The notes beneath the pieces were generated by a model. It made no database searches. It saw only the letters and a program-made list of their open reading frames with translations, and had not been told where the DNA came from. Shown here piece after piece: positions 23,193 to 30,521 of a stretch of DNA of 39,243 nt; positions within the stretch are counted from its first letter, which is position 1, and each line of letters starts with the position of its first letter. The position numbers and the translations under genes are program-made. Source of the stretch: CAZTAR01 sp043813895 (GTDB lineage: Bacteria; Planctomycetota; Phycisphaerae; UBA1845; UTPLA1). The DNA lies in NCBI GenBank assembly GCA_043813895.1, contig JBDRKQ010000040.1, forward strand, positions 1 through 39,243, read 5' to 3'.

Positions 23193-24287
23193 CTACTTTG
23201 AGCTATGCTGACAGGTCCCGGCGCTGCACGAGGGCTGCTGCGGTGCCGCGTTCGCGATGCTGATCCGGCCTGCCATGTTGCGGACGAAGGTCATGATGGC
23301 GTTGCGCGTTGCCTCGTCGGTGTCGTCGAGGATCGACGCGGGCGTGCCGGCGTCGCCGGATTCACGAATCCCGATGTTGATGGGGATCTCGCCGAGGAAC
23401 GGCGCCCCCACGCGTTCGGCGGCCCTTTTTGCACCGCCTCGCCCGAACAGGTCGTATTCCTTGCCCGTATCCGGCGCGATGAAGTAGCTCATGTTCTCCA
23501 CGAAGCCGAGGATGCCGACGTTGAGCTGCTGGTACATCCGCATCGCGCGGACCGCATCCAGCAGGGCGACTTCCTGTGGCGTGCAGACGATCACCGCGCC
23601 TGTCATCGGCACCGTCTGCGAGAGTGTCAACGGCACGTCACCCGTGCCGGGCGGCAGGTCGATGATGAGGTAGTCAAGCTCGCCCCATTCGACCTGCTGG
23701 AGGAACTGCTGCACGACGCTGTGGATCATGGGCCCGCGCCAGATGACGGCCTGGCCCGGCTCGATCATGAAGCCGATCGACATCACCTTCACGCCGTGTG
23801 CTTCGACCGGCACGATGGTCTTTTCGCCGACGCCTGGCTGTTGGTTCTCGATGCCCATCAGCTTCGGGATGGACGGGCCGTACACGTCGGCGTCCAGCAG
23901 GCCGACCTTTGCCCCTTCTCGTTGGAGGCCGATCGCGGCCAGCACGGCGATCGTCGACTTGCCGACGCCGCCCTTGCCGGCGCCGATGGCGATGGTGTTC
24001 TTCACGCCGGGGATGCGTTGCTGCACGCCTTCCGTCGAACGGACCTTGGCGCCCCACTGGATCTGGACGCTGCCGAGGCCGTCCACCTTGGACAGCTCGC
24101 GCTCGATCTCGTTGCCGATGTGTTCCTTTAGCGGACAGGCCGGCGAGGTCAGCTCGACGGAGATTCGTGCATTGTCGCCGTCGATGTCCACCTGCTTGAT
24201 CATGCCGGCGGAGACGAGATCCTTGTTGAGCTCGGGATCGATGACCCGAGAGAGTGCTTCCATGACGGCTTCGCGTGTAACGCTCAT
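23193..24287 (-). CDS. Mrp/NBP35-family iron-sulfur cluster carrier ATPase with N-terminal MIP18 domain
   Basis: Residues 1-80 form the MIP18/DUF59 domain with the conserved TSPACPLK (Cys51). The P-loop ATPase has the deviant Walker A GKGGVGKST at about 104-112, VGLLDADVYGPSIPKLMG, and YLIIDLPPGTGD. Such proteins bind and deliver [4Fe-4S] clusters in the cytoplasm. The usual CxxC after ENMSYF is absent: the sequence reads ENMSYFIAPDTGKEYDLFG. The C-terminal tail instead has a CSAGTC pair just before the stop. The 364-residue length is normal. The ATG at 24287 has only a weak ribosome-binding site. A palindromic repeat block separates it from the DsbD-family gene upstream in sequence order. 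Confidence 0.92.
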   Translation of the reverse strand: MSVTREAVMEALSRVIDPELNKDLVSAGMIKQVDIDGDNARISVELTSPACPLKEHIGNEIERELSKVDGLGSVQIQWGAKVRSTEGVQQRIPGVKNTIAIGAGKGGVGKSTIAVLAAIGLQREGAKVGLLDADVYGPSIPKLMGIENQQPGVGEKTIVPVEAHGVKVMSIGFMIEPGQAVIWRGPMIHSVVQQFLQQVEWGELDYLIIDLPPGTGDVPLTLSQTVPMTGAVIVCTPQEVALLDAVRAMRMYQQLNVGILGFVENMSYFIAPDTGKEYDLFGRGGAKRAAERVGAPFLGEIPINIGIRESGDAGTPASILDDTDEATRNAIMTFVRNMAGRISIANAAPQQPSCSAGTCQHSSK

Positions 24288-24371
24288 AGGGTGCTCGCTT
24301 GACAGAGGTTGTTTGAGTCTTGTGGTTTCGATGTTTGTGATTGTAGTGCGCCGAAGCGGTAGTGTCTCTTC

Positions 24372-24525
24372 GTAGCGGCCGACGCCCCTGTCGGCCGTTG
24401 ATGGTCAGAGCCGCGACCGTGCGGGAGCAATCACCGCTCGCCAATCGGGCCCACACCCTTGCGCGATGACCGCTTGCTCACGCGCGCGGCTCTGATCGTC
24501 GTCCGACGCGGGGGTCGGACGCTAC
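24372..24525. repeat. Composite palindromic element: hairpin, terminal-inverted-repeat core, inverted hairpin
   Basis: The left hairpin GTAGCGGCCGAC-GCCCCT-GTCGGCCG has its stem at 24376-24383 / 24390-24397. The right hairpin GTCCGAC-GCGGGG-GTCGGAC (24501-24507 / 24514-24520) ends in GCTAC and is an inverted, diverged copy of the left one. Between them lies copy B of the AGAGCCGCG element with perfect 11-bp inverted ends TCAGAGCCGCG (24405-24415) and CGCGGCTCTGA (24485-24495). No ORF is present; size and layout resemble a non-autonomous mobile palindrome. Confidence 0.75.
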
Positions 24526-24551
24526 AATGCTGCGCTCGATGCCCCAATCCC

Positions 24552-24576
24552 CAATCGTCAATCGTCAATCGTCAAT
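24552..24576. repeat. CAATCGT tandem heptamer (about 3.5 copies)
   Basis: CAATCGT is repeated three times from 24552, followed by CAAT. On the minus strand the repeat supplies the stop codon and the last residues (IDD) of the DsbD-family protein, so repeat expansion may have set the 3' end of that gene. Confidence 0.8.
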
Positions 24577-27168
24577 TCCACCGGTCGGCTTGCTCGGTCC
24601 GGCGCGGTTGAGGGCGTCGAGAACAATCCCCGGCGTCAGGATCTCGGGGAGCTTCTCGGGTGCATCGGGATCGCCCGGGCTGTAAACGAGGTACAACGGG
24701 ACGCCCGCCCTGTTGAAGTGCGTGAGGTCTTCCTTGATCGCCTTCCTCCGATTGGTGTAGTCCGCCTCGAACGGAACGACGTTCAGCTCCCGCATCAGCT
24801 TGATCGTCTCGGAATGATCGATGGACGTCTTTAGATTGGTCTTGCAGCTTGCGCACCAGTCCGCCGTGTAATCGACGAAGACCGTGTAGCCCGCGTTCAC
24901 ATAGATAAGGGCCTGTTCACGGTTGATGTAGTGCTGCCAGGGGATCTCCCCCGCCTTGGCGTCTTGCCAGCCGGTCCAGGTAATCGTCCCTCTGGAATTA
25001 TCTCCGTGCAGCGCCAAGCAGAATTGTCCCTGGGCGGCGAGGTCCTCGTGCAGGATCTGCTCGTCTTCGAGCTTCTCCAGGCTGGACAACTGATTAAACG
25101 GCAGGAGCCAACCGACGAGTAGGACCACCAGAGCCGCGCCGTAGAGCCTCACCTTCCGTGCCAACGGAGCGCTGAACTCGATCTTCCCTTTGATCCAAAC
25201 AGCGATCGCGACAGAGAGGAGAAAGATGAGCGTGAGCAACAGTCCGTACCCGCCGATCTGCGCCGGCAGCGGATGGAGCAGCCAGATGACCGTCGCCAAC
25301 AGGAGGAAACCCATGATGCTCTCGAAGACACCCATCCACGGCCCGGGCCTGGGCACGAAGCGCAGCCAGGCTGGGTTGTAGGTGAGGACGATGAACGGGG
25401 AGGCCATGCCGAAGCCCGCGGCGATGAAGATGAACCCACCTTCCATCGGGGGAAGTTTCGTGGCATAGCTGATTGCCATACTGAGAAGCGGCGCGGTGCA
25501 GGCTGTGCCGAGCAGCGTCGCGAGCACGCCGGTACCGAAGGCTGAGAGGTAGCCCTCTTGTGCTTCGGCCTTCTCACCGAGCTTGTTGACGACTCGCGGC
25601 GTGAAGATCGCAAAAACGCCGAAGAGACTCATGGAGAATGCGAGAATCACAGCGCTCATGATGATCACGAACAACGGGTGCTGGAACAGCTCACCCCAGG
25701 CAATCCCTGACCTGAAGAACAACACGGCCAACACCACGTAGAAGACCATGATGCCCGCCGAGTAGGTCAATCCGAGCCGGAAGACGCGCCAGCGGTCTTC
25801 GTGCGCCTGGCGAACGAATGAGAGGACTTTCAACGAGATGACCGGCAACACGCAAGGCATGAGGTTCAGGAGAAACCCGCCGATGAAGGCCGCCAGCATC
25901 ACGCCGAAGAAGCCGAGATTCATCAGGCGTTCCTGGAGGCGGATCAGAATGTTCTTGTCAGAGCCGGACCCGGCGGAGTCCTCTGCCGAAGTCTCCGCCT
26001 GCGCCGCTTGGTCCGTGGCGGATTGGTCTTCGCCGCCCCGGGAAGTGTCATTAGAAGCCGTGATGAAGCTGTTCGAATCTCCCGGCGCCGGGCCGCCCGC
26101 CATTTGCACGGGGATTGCGAACTCGACGTGCTCCGGCGGATAGCAGGTGCCGCTGTCGGTGCACACCTGGTATTGGAACACGCCGCGAACCCACCGTGGC
26201 GATTGGTCGGCGTCTTCTTCGACAGTGATCGGGATCTCGAACGCGATTTTGCCTTCGTACTCGCTGAGCTTGCCGAGGATATTGTCTTCGCGTTCGTGCG
26301 GCTTGGCGTACTTCACGTCGCCGATCTCAAAACCGCGCGTCGGCTCCACCATCAACGCGGCGGGAATCAGACCATCTTGCAGCGGCTTGTGCGACTGCAT
26401 GTGGTGACCGGGCTGGATGTCGGCGGTCAATGTCGCGGTGAACTTGTCTCCCGGCTTAACCGCTTCCTTGCTGACGGAGCCGTGGAACTTCACATGTTTC
26501 GCGTCGGCCGCGGGCGTCGGAAGCGAGGCGTTCGCCTTCTTGAACACGTCCTCATTGGCACGCTTGACCTCGGCGCCCCCCGCGACAATGGGCAGGGTCA
26601 GAGAAACTTCGGCGTCGCCGGGGATGCAGGACTTCTCGCAAACGAGCCAGCTCACCTTGGCGGCAAACGTAGCGCCACTACCAGCCTCGGCATCTTGCGG
26701 CACACGAATCGGCGTGACGAAGATCGCCGTGCCCTTGTGGATGTAGTTGTGCTCCTTGATGATCTTGTCGAACTTGATCTTCGGGGCCGGGAACCGAACG
26801 CGCCCAACCTGGTATCCGGCGGGGACCGTCCAGTTGAACTCCGTAGGCAGACCGACCATCCCGCCCGGGTTTCGCCAATAGACGTACCAGCCTTCGTCCA
26901 TCGTCAGCGCCACGGCGAGATTCAGCGTGCTACCGGGCGCGACTGCTTCGCGATCAGCGAACACCTGCACGGTCACCTTGCCTGCGCGCAGCGGCTTGCT
27001 TTGGGGCTCCGCGTTCGCCGCGGGCGATCCAAGAGAGGCGAGGAGACAGGCTGTCGCCAGGACCGCGGTCATCCGGCCGGCTCTTCGCCACAGCACGCCG
27101 GGGCTCTTCTCAAACGGCGGCCTGGGGGGTAGCTTTGAAGACAGTGGCTGTGATGGTCTCGTGCGCAT
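24565..27168 (-). CDS. DsbD/ScsB-family transmembrane thiol-disulfide reductase with thioredoxin domain
   Basis: This ~867-residue membrane protein has the full three-part layout. After a signal sequence (MTAVLATACLLASLGSPAANA) comes the DsbD alpha-like periplasmic region (about residues 60-360; ADREAVAPGSTLNLAVAL, MDEGWYVYWRNPGG, SWLVCEKSCIPG). Next come about eight helices with two membrane cysteines in LMPCVLPVIS and GTACTAPLL. A C-terminal thioredoxin-like domain carries DYTADWCASCK. Such proteins carry electrons from cytoplasmic thioredoxin to periplasmic partners, including cytochrome c maturation or copper-stress proteins. The ATG at 27168 is taken; the preceding TTG, the GTG 11 codons before MTAVLAT and the ATG at 27072 are alternatives. 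The duplicated N-terminal region and extra VCEKSC cysteines fit the ScsB-like branch more than E. coli DsbD. Confidence 0.9.
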   Translation of the reverse strand: MRTRPSQPLSSKLPPRPPFEKSPGVLWRRAGRMTAVLATACLLASLGSPAANAEPQSKPLRAGKVTVQVFADREAVAPGSTLNLAVALTMDEGWYVYWRNPGGMVGLPTEFNWTVPAGYQVGRVRFPAPKIKFDKIIKEHNYIHKGTAIFVTPIRVPQDAEAGSGATFAAKVSWLVCEKSCIPGDAEVSLTLPIVAGGAEVKRANEDVFKKANASLPTPAADAKHVKFHGSVSKEAVKPGDKFTATLTADIQPGHHMQSHKPLQDGLIPAALMVEPTRGFEIGDVKYAKPHEREDNILGKLSEYEGKIAFEIPITVEEDADQSPRWVRGVFQYQVCTDSGTCYPPEHVEFAIPVQMAGGPAPGDSNSFITASNDTSRGGEDQSATDQAAQAETSAEDSAGSGSDKNILIRLQERLMNLGFFGVMLAAFIGGFLLNLMPCVLPVISLKVLSFVRQAHEDRWRVFRLGLTYSAGIMVFYVVLAVLFFRSGIAWGELFQHPLFVIIMSAVILAFSMSLFGVFAIFTPRVVNKLGEKAEAQEGYLSAFGTGVLATLLGTACTAPLLSMAISYATKLPPMEGGFIFIAAGFGMASPFIVLTYNPAWLRFVPRPGPWMGVFESIMGFLLLATVIWLLHPLPAQIGGYGLLLTLIFLLSVAIAVWIKGKIEFSAPLARKVRLYGAALVVLLVGWLLPFNQLSSLEKLEDEQILHEDLAAQGQFCLALHGDNSRGTITWTGWQDAKAGEIPWQHYINREQALIYVNAGYTVFVDYTADWCASCKTNLKTSIDHSETIKLMRELNVVPFEADYTNRRKAIKEDLTHFNRAGVPLYLVYSPGDPDAPEKLPEILTPGIVLDALNRAGPSKPTGGIDD

Positions 27169-27444
27169 GGGCAACTCGTGAGCGGTCGGGTCAGGGTGTT
27201 CGTGAGAAGGATATCCTTACCTCGGTTGTCGAAGCAGGCCATCCGCCGGCCAGGCTCTGGTGGCCCCGGCAGCCTGCGACAACGGTCATTCATAGCCGAT
27301 TTCTGCTGCCCTGGCGATGTCAACGGCACGGTGGACGGCGGTCATCGGGTTTTCCGCCCCGAAGCCACCGGATGATTCGCGGAGGGCATGTTCCGCAACC
27401 GGCTGTCACATAAGAGGTTCCGTGAAAACATGACATTCCGGCGC

Positions 27445-27472
27445 TTGACGGCGTCGCACGTGCCTTTATACT
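27445..27472 (+). promoter_or_regulatory. Sigma-70-type promoter upstream of RNase Y
   Basis: TTGACG (27445-27450), a 16-nt spacer and TATACT (27467-27472) make the best promoter match in the window. Transcription would start near 27480 and read toward rny, 695 nt downstream, or into an undescribed small RNA. Confidence 0.6.
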
Positions 27473-27483
27473 GGAGCGATAGT

Positions 27484-27507
27484 AAGGGCATCTGTGTATG
27501 CCCTTTT
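27484..27507 (+). other. Stem-loop at the predicted 5' end of the RNase Y leader
   Basis: AAGGGCAT (27484-27491) pairs perfectly with ATGCCCTT (27498-27505) across a 6-nt loop, and a T-run extends to 27507. It lies only about 5 nt after the expected transcription start, so it is more likely a 5' protective stem or a control element than a terminator. Confidence 0.55.
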
Positions 27508-28174
27508 GAACATAGATTCGCGTTGTTTTGTTCCGCAAGGGGCCGTCGTCCAAAGCCCAAATGAGTTTAGCAGCCGGGCCAGGTGATTGTTGCCGCTTGC
27601 AGAGAAAGGAGTCCAGTTTCCTCCGCTGGGTTGGTGGAGGGCTGGGAGCGAGACAGGTACGCCGCTCAGGCACAGTACAACCGATACGCTCGCGGCATGT
27701 CCGTTAAGTCGGGGGGATTGCAAGTAAGGGACTCATGCCAGCAAAGCGTCCGGTCGCGTCCGTCGAGGCACAGAAGTGTCGCCTCGGGGACTGGTGTTGG
27801 AGGTTCGTTGGACCGTCAATGTAGAGCATCAGCCGGTCACGAGGCAGTCGTAACAGATCACAAGACGGTTGCTGCGACCATGGCGAGTCCAAGTACAGCC
27901 TGCGAGTCGGCCGCCAACCTGGGTGGCCCGGCAAACCGCGGGTCGGTACCCTCCGGTTCAGGCTGAGGGCGTTTCCAAGAACGTGCGGGTCGAGGCTCAT
28001 CGGGGCCGTTCCGCCTCACCGGCATTCTACCGACCCGGGTGTAACCAGACTTACATCACAAGAAGTGGTGCGCACACAAAGCCGGGAGGGATCCGGATGC
28101 GGACATCCCGTCCCGCGCATCGCGTCTTCGAGCAGCATCGATGTGTTTCATGCAACGAAGAAAGGCAAATACCG

Positions 28175-29758
28175 ATGGGACCTGTATTATTGGCTCAGGT
28201 CTCGACCACGTGGGTGTTGGGTGTGCTTCTGGCCCTGCTCATCGGGGCGGGCGGCATGTACCTGATCCTGTGGCTTCAGGCCAAGGCCAAGCGAACTTCG
28301 GCGAACCAGGAAGTGGCCCAGGTTGTGAGAAGGGCCCAGGACCGTGCCAAGGAGATCGTTCGGGCCGCGGAAGTCGAGACGAAGGCAACATTCCTGGCTC
28401 GCCAGGAGGAGTTTGACCACCAGACAATGGCCACGCGGGCCGAAATCCGCGAGGCCGAAAAGCGACTGGACAAGCGGGAAGACCAACTCGAGCGGAAGCT
28501 CGACGTCTTGGGAATCAAAGAGAAGAACACGGAGAAGATCGAGGCGCGAGCCAACGCAAATCTGGCGGACGCGGAAGGAAAACTGAAGGAAGCGGAGGAA
28601 CTCCGCGTGCAACAACGCAATGAGTTGCTGAAGGTGGCCCAGTTGTCAATGGACGAGGCCAAGAAGAAACTCATGTCCGCCCTCTCTCAGGAACTCGAAC
28701 ACGAGACCGCCGCGCTCATCGCGAAGAAGATCAATGAGGCCCAGGAGGAGTCCGAGGAGCGGTCCAGGGAAGTCGTCATTACCGCCATCCAGCGGTACGC
28801 CGCGCCGCACACCGCGGAGGCCACCGTCAGCACGGTCGATATCCTCTCCGACGAGATGAAGGGCCGGGTCATCGGCCGCGAGGGTCGGAACATCCGGGCG
28901 TTCGAGAAGGCCACCGGTGTGGACATCATCGTTGACGACACCCCGGGCGTCATCGAGGTCACCTGCTTTGACCCCGTCAGGAAGGAAATCGCCACACAAG
29001 CAATGAACAAGCTTCTGCGCGACGGACGGATTCACCCGACTCGGATCGAGGAGGTGGTCCAGGAAGTCAGCGAGAGCATGGAGAAGCAGATCGTCGAGCT
29101 GGGCAAGAAAGGGGCCATGGAGGCGAACGTCCAGGGCTTGCACCGCAAGCTGATCGAGCTGCTGGGCAGACTGCAATACCGCACGAGCTACGGTCAAAAC
29201 GTGCTGCGCCACTCCATCGAGGTCGCCTACCTCTGCCAGGTCATGGCGGACGAGTTGGGCCTCGACGGTACGCTGGCCCGGCGCTGTGGCCTTCTGCACG
29301 ACCTTGGCAAGGCCGTGGATCGCGAGGTCGAAGGCGGACACCCGGCGATTGGCGAAGACATCTGTCGCAAGCTGAACGAGCGTCCGGAAGTGCTGAACGC
29401 GATTGCGGGACACCACGGCGATGTGCCGGCAACGACCCCTTACACGCCGCTCGTGGCGGCGGCGGATGCCATCAGCGCGGCCCGACCGGGGAGCCGACGC
29501 GAGACCCTGGAACACTATATCAAGCGACTCCAACAGCTCGAGGACATCGCCACGGCCTTCCGGGGCGTTCAACAGGCCTACGCGATCCAGGCCGGCCGCG
29601 AGGTGCGGGTCATCGTCGAGGCAAACAGCGTGGACGATGACAATGCGATGCGCATCGCACGCGAGGTCGCCAAGCGAATCGAAGACGAAATGACCTATCC
29701 CGGCGAGATCAAAGTCACCGTCCTGCGCGAGGTCCGGGCAGTGGAGTACGCGAAGTAG
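28175..29758 (+). CDS. rny: Ribonuclease Y
   Basis: This 527-residue membrane-anchored endoribonuclease starts mRNA decay. The ATG at 28175 opens the N-terminal helix (TTWVLGVLLALLIGAGGMYLIL); a longer open frame upstream is not needed. A long charged coiled coil (about residues 35-215) is followed by a KH domain with GRVIGREGRNIRAFEKATG near 229. The HD domain has HSIEVAYLC (about 346) and HDLGKAVD (about 375), the metal-binding His/Asp pair. The length and order match Bacillus RNase Y. A weak AAAGG lies 11 nt before the start. The long upstream leader suggests regulation at the mRNA level, as is known for other RNases such as RNase E of E. coli, but that is inference. Confidence 0.95.
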   Translation: MGPVLLAQVSTTWVLGVLLALLIGAGGMYLILWLQAKAKRTSANQEVAQVVRRAQDRAKEIVRAAEVETKATFLARQEEFDHQTMATRAEIREAEKRLDKREDQLERKLDVLGIKEKNTEKIEARANANLADAEGKLKEAEELRVQQRNELLKVAQLSMDEAKKKLMSALSQELEHETAALIAKKINEAQEESEERSREVVITAIQRYAAPHTAEATVSTVDILSDEMKGRVIGREGRNIRAFEKATGVDIIVDDTPGVIEVTCFDPVRKEIATQAMNKLLRDGRIHPTRIEEVVQEVSESMEKQIVELGKKGAMEANVQGLHRKLIELLGRLQYRTSYGQNVLRHSIEVAYLCQVMADELGLDGTLARRCGLLHDLGKAVDREVEGGHPAIGEDICRKLNERPEVLNAIAGHHGDVPATTPYTPLVAAADAISAARPGSRRETLEHYIKRLQQLEDIATAFRGVQQAYAIQAGREVRVIVEANSVDDDNAMRIAREVAKRIEDEMTYPGEIKVTVLREVRAVEYAK

Positions 29759-29969
29759 CGCTGCCCGGCGGCTTCGCCTCGGTACGGTAGCAAGGAAGGC
29801 TTGAGAGATTGCGGGCCTTGCGTGTCCAGGATGGCATCTGCGGCCCGAGATAGTCTGATTTCTTAACACAGTCTTTTGGGTTATTGTGCAATCGAAAGAA
29901 AATTCCGGAAAAACCGCTTGCGGAATCCGCCTCAGCGTGTTAGGTTTATGTTAGCATGGAGGCCTGACC

Positions 29970-30518
29970 ATGGGACCTAGTGATTACGTGTTGCTAAGCC
30001 TGCTCGATCGGCTTGGTGGTGTGCAGGGGCGGAAGAAACTCCAGAAGCTCGCGTATATCGCGAAGCTGAGTGGCGCGCCGATCGAAGACGACTTCTTCTT
30101 CCACTACTACGGGCCATATTCAAGTGGGCTCGCTTCTCGCGTGGACCAGCATGTCGAGACGAAGCTGCTTGCTGAGACAACGCGCGGCTTGGTGATGGCT
30201 GAGGGCGTCGAATACGGCTATCAGCTAACCGACGCCGCACGAGAACTCCTGGAATCGGTCCGCCTGAAAGTGCCCGAAGCATTCCGCAAGGCGATGGAGC
30301 GAGGGCTCGATCGCGCAGCGGTGCTGAAGGACCACGACGTGTTTCAGTTGGAACTCGCGGCCACCCTACTCTATTGGCTTGAAAAGGGCTACTCGTGGGA
30401 GGAGGCCGAGGAGACTACCGAGCGCCGAAAGAAGGCGAATCGCGGCAGTGAGGCATTCAAGGAAGCCCGAAAGATCGCGGCAGAGGTGTGGAAGTCGCGG
30501 GAGCAGGTGGGGGATTGA
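29970..30518 (+). CDS. YwgA-like protein, remotely similar to Panacea/DUF4065 domains
   Basis: This 182-residue protein begins with ATG 29970 after GGAGG (7-nt spacing). The segment GRKKLQKLAYIAK (residues 20-32) followed by FFHYYGPYS (43-51) is the signature of Bacillus YwgA-type proteins and recalls the Panacea/DUF4065 fold of antitoxin-like proteins. A YGYQLTDAARELLE winged-helix-like stretch and a Lys/Glu-rich C-terminal helix follow. The stop is 3 bp before the HD gene, so the two form a tight operon. In Bacillus, a YwgA gene also neighbours an HD-domain gene of the YwfO type (recalled). The biochemical role is unknown. Local GC is lower than in the flanking genes, which suggests acquisition. 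Confidence 0.75.
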   Translation: MGPSDYVLLSLLDRLGGVQGRKKLQKLAYIAKLSGAPIEDDFFFHYYGPYSSGLASRVDQHVETKLLAETTRGLVMAEGVEYGYQLTDAARELLESVRLKVPEAFRKAMERGLDRAAVLKDHDVFQLELAATLLYWLEKGYSWEEAEETTERRKKANRGSEAFKEARKIAAEVWKSREQVGD

Positions 30519-30521
30519 AGC

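Larger units (their letters stand above)
27169..28174. other. About 1 kb non-coding region between the DsbD-family gene and RNase Y
   Basis: No ORF with coding character was found on either strand. It holds a promoter at 27445-27472, a hairpin at 27484-27505, and a second stem at 27764-27786. The AT-rich part (about 27370-27540) marks the start of a probable leader of nearly 700 nt for the RNase Y mRNA. Checks by eye for tRNA, tmRNA, SRP RNA and RNase P RNA signatures were negative. Confidence 0.5.

Noticed and set aside
24372..24525. Full insertion sequence
   Set aside because: No transposase ORF is present and the element is only about 150 bp.
24552..24576. Possible CRISPR-like or iteron array of CAATCGT repeats
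   Set aside because: The repeats are adjacent 7-mers without spacers, overlap a gene end, and no cas or replication gene is near.
27484..27507. Intrinsic terminator before RNase Y
   Set aside because: It lies within a few bases of the predicted transcription start, which makes a terminator unlikely; a 5' stem fits better.
27169..28174. RNase P RNA, tmRNA or SRP RNA in the long gap before RNase Y
   Set aside because: Conserved core words of these RNAs were not found by eye; a covariance-model search would be needed to settle it.
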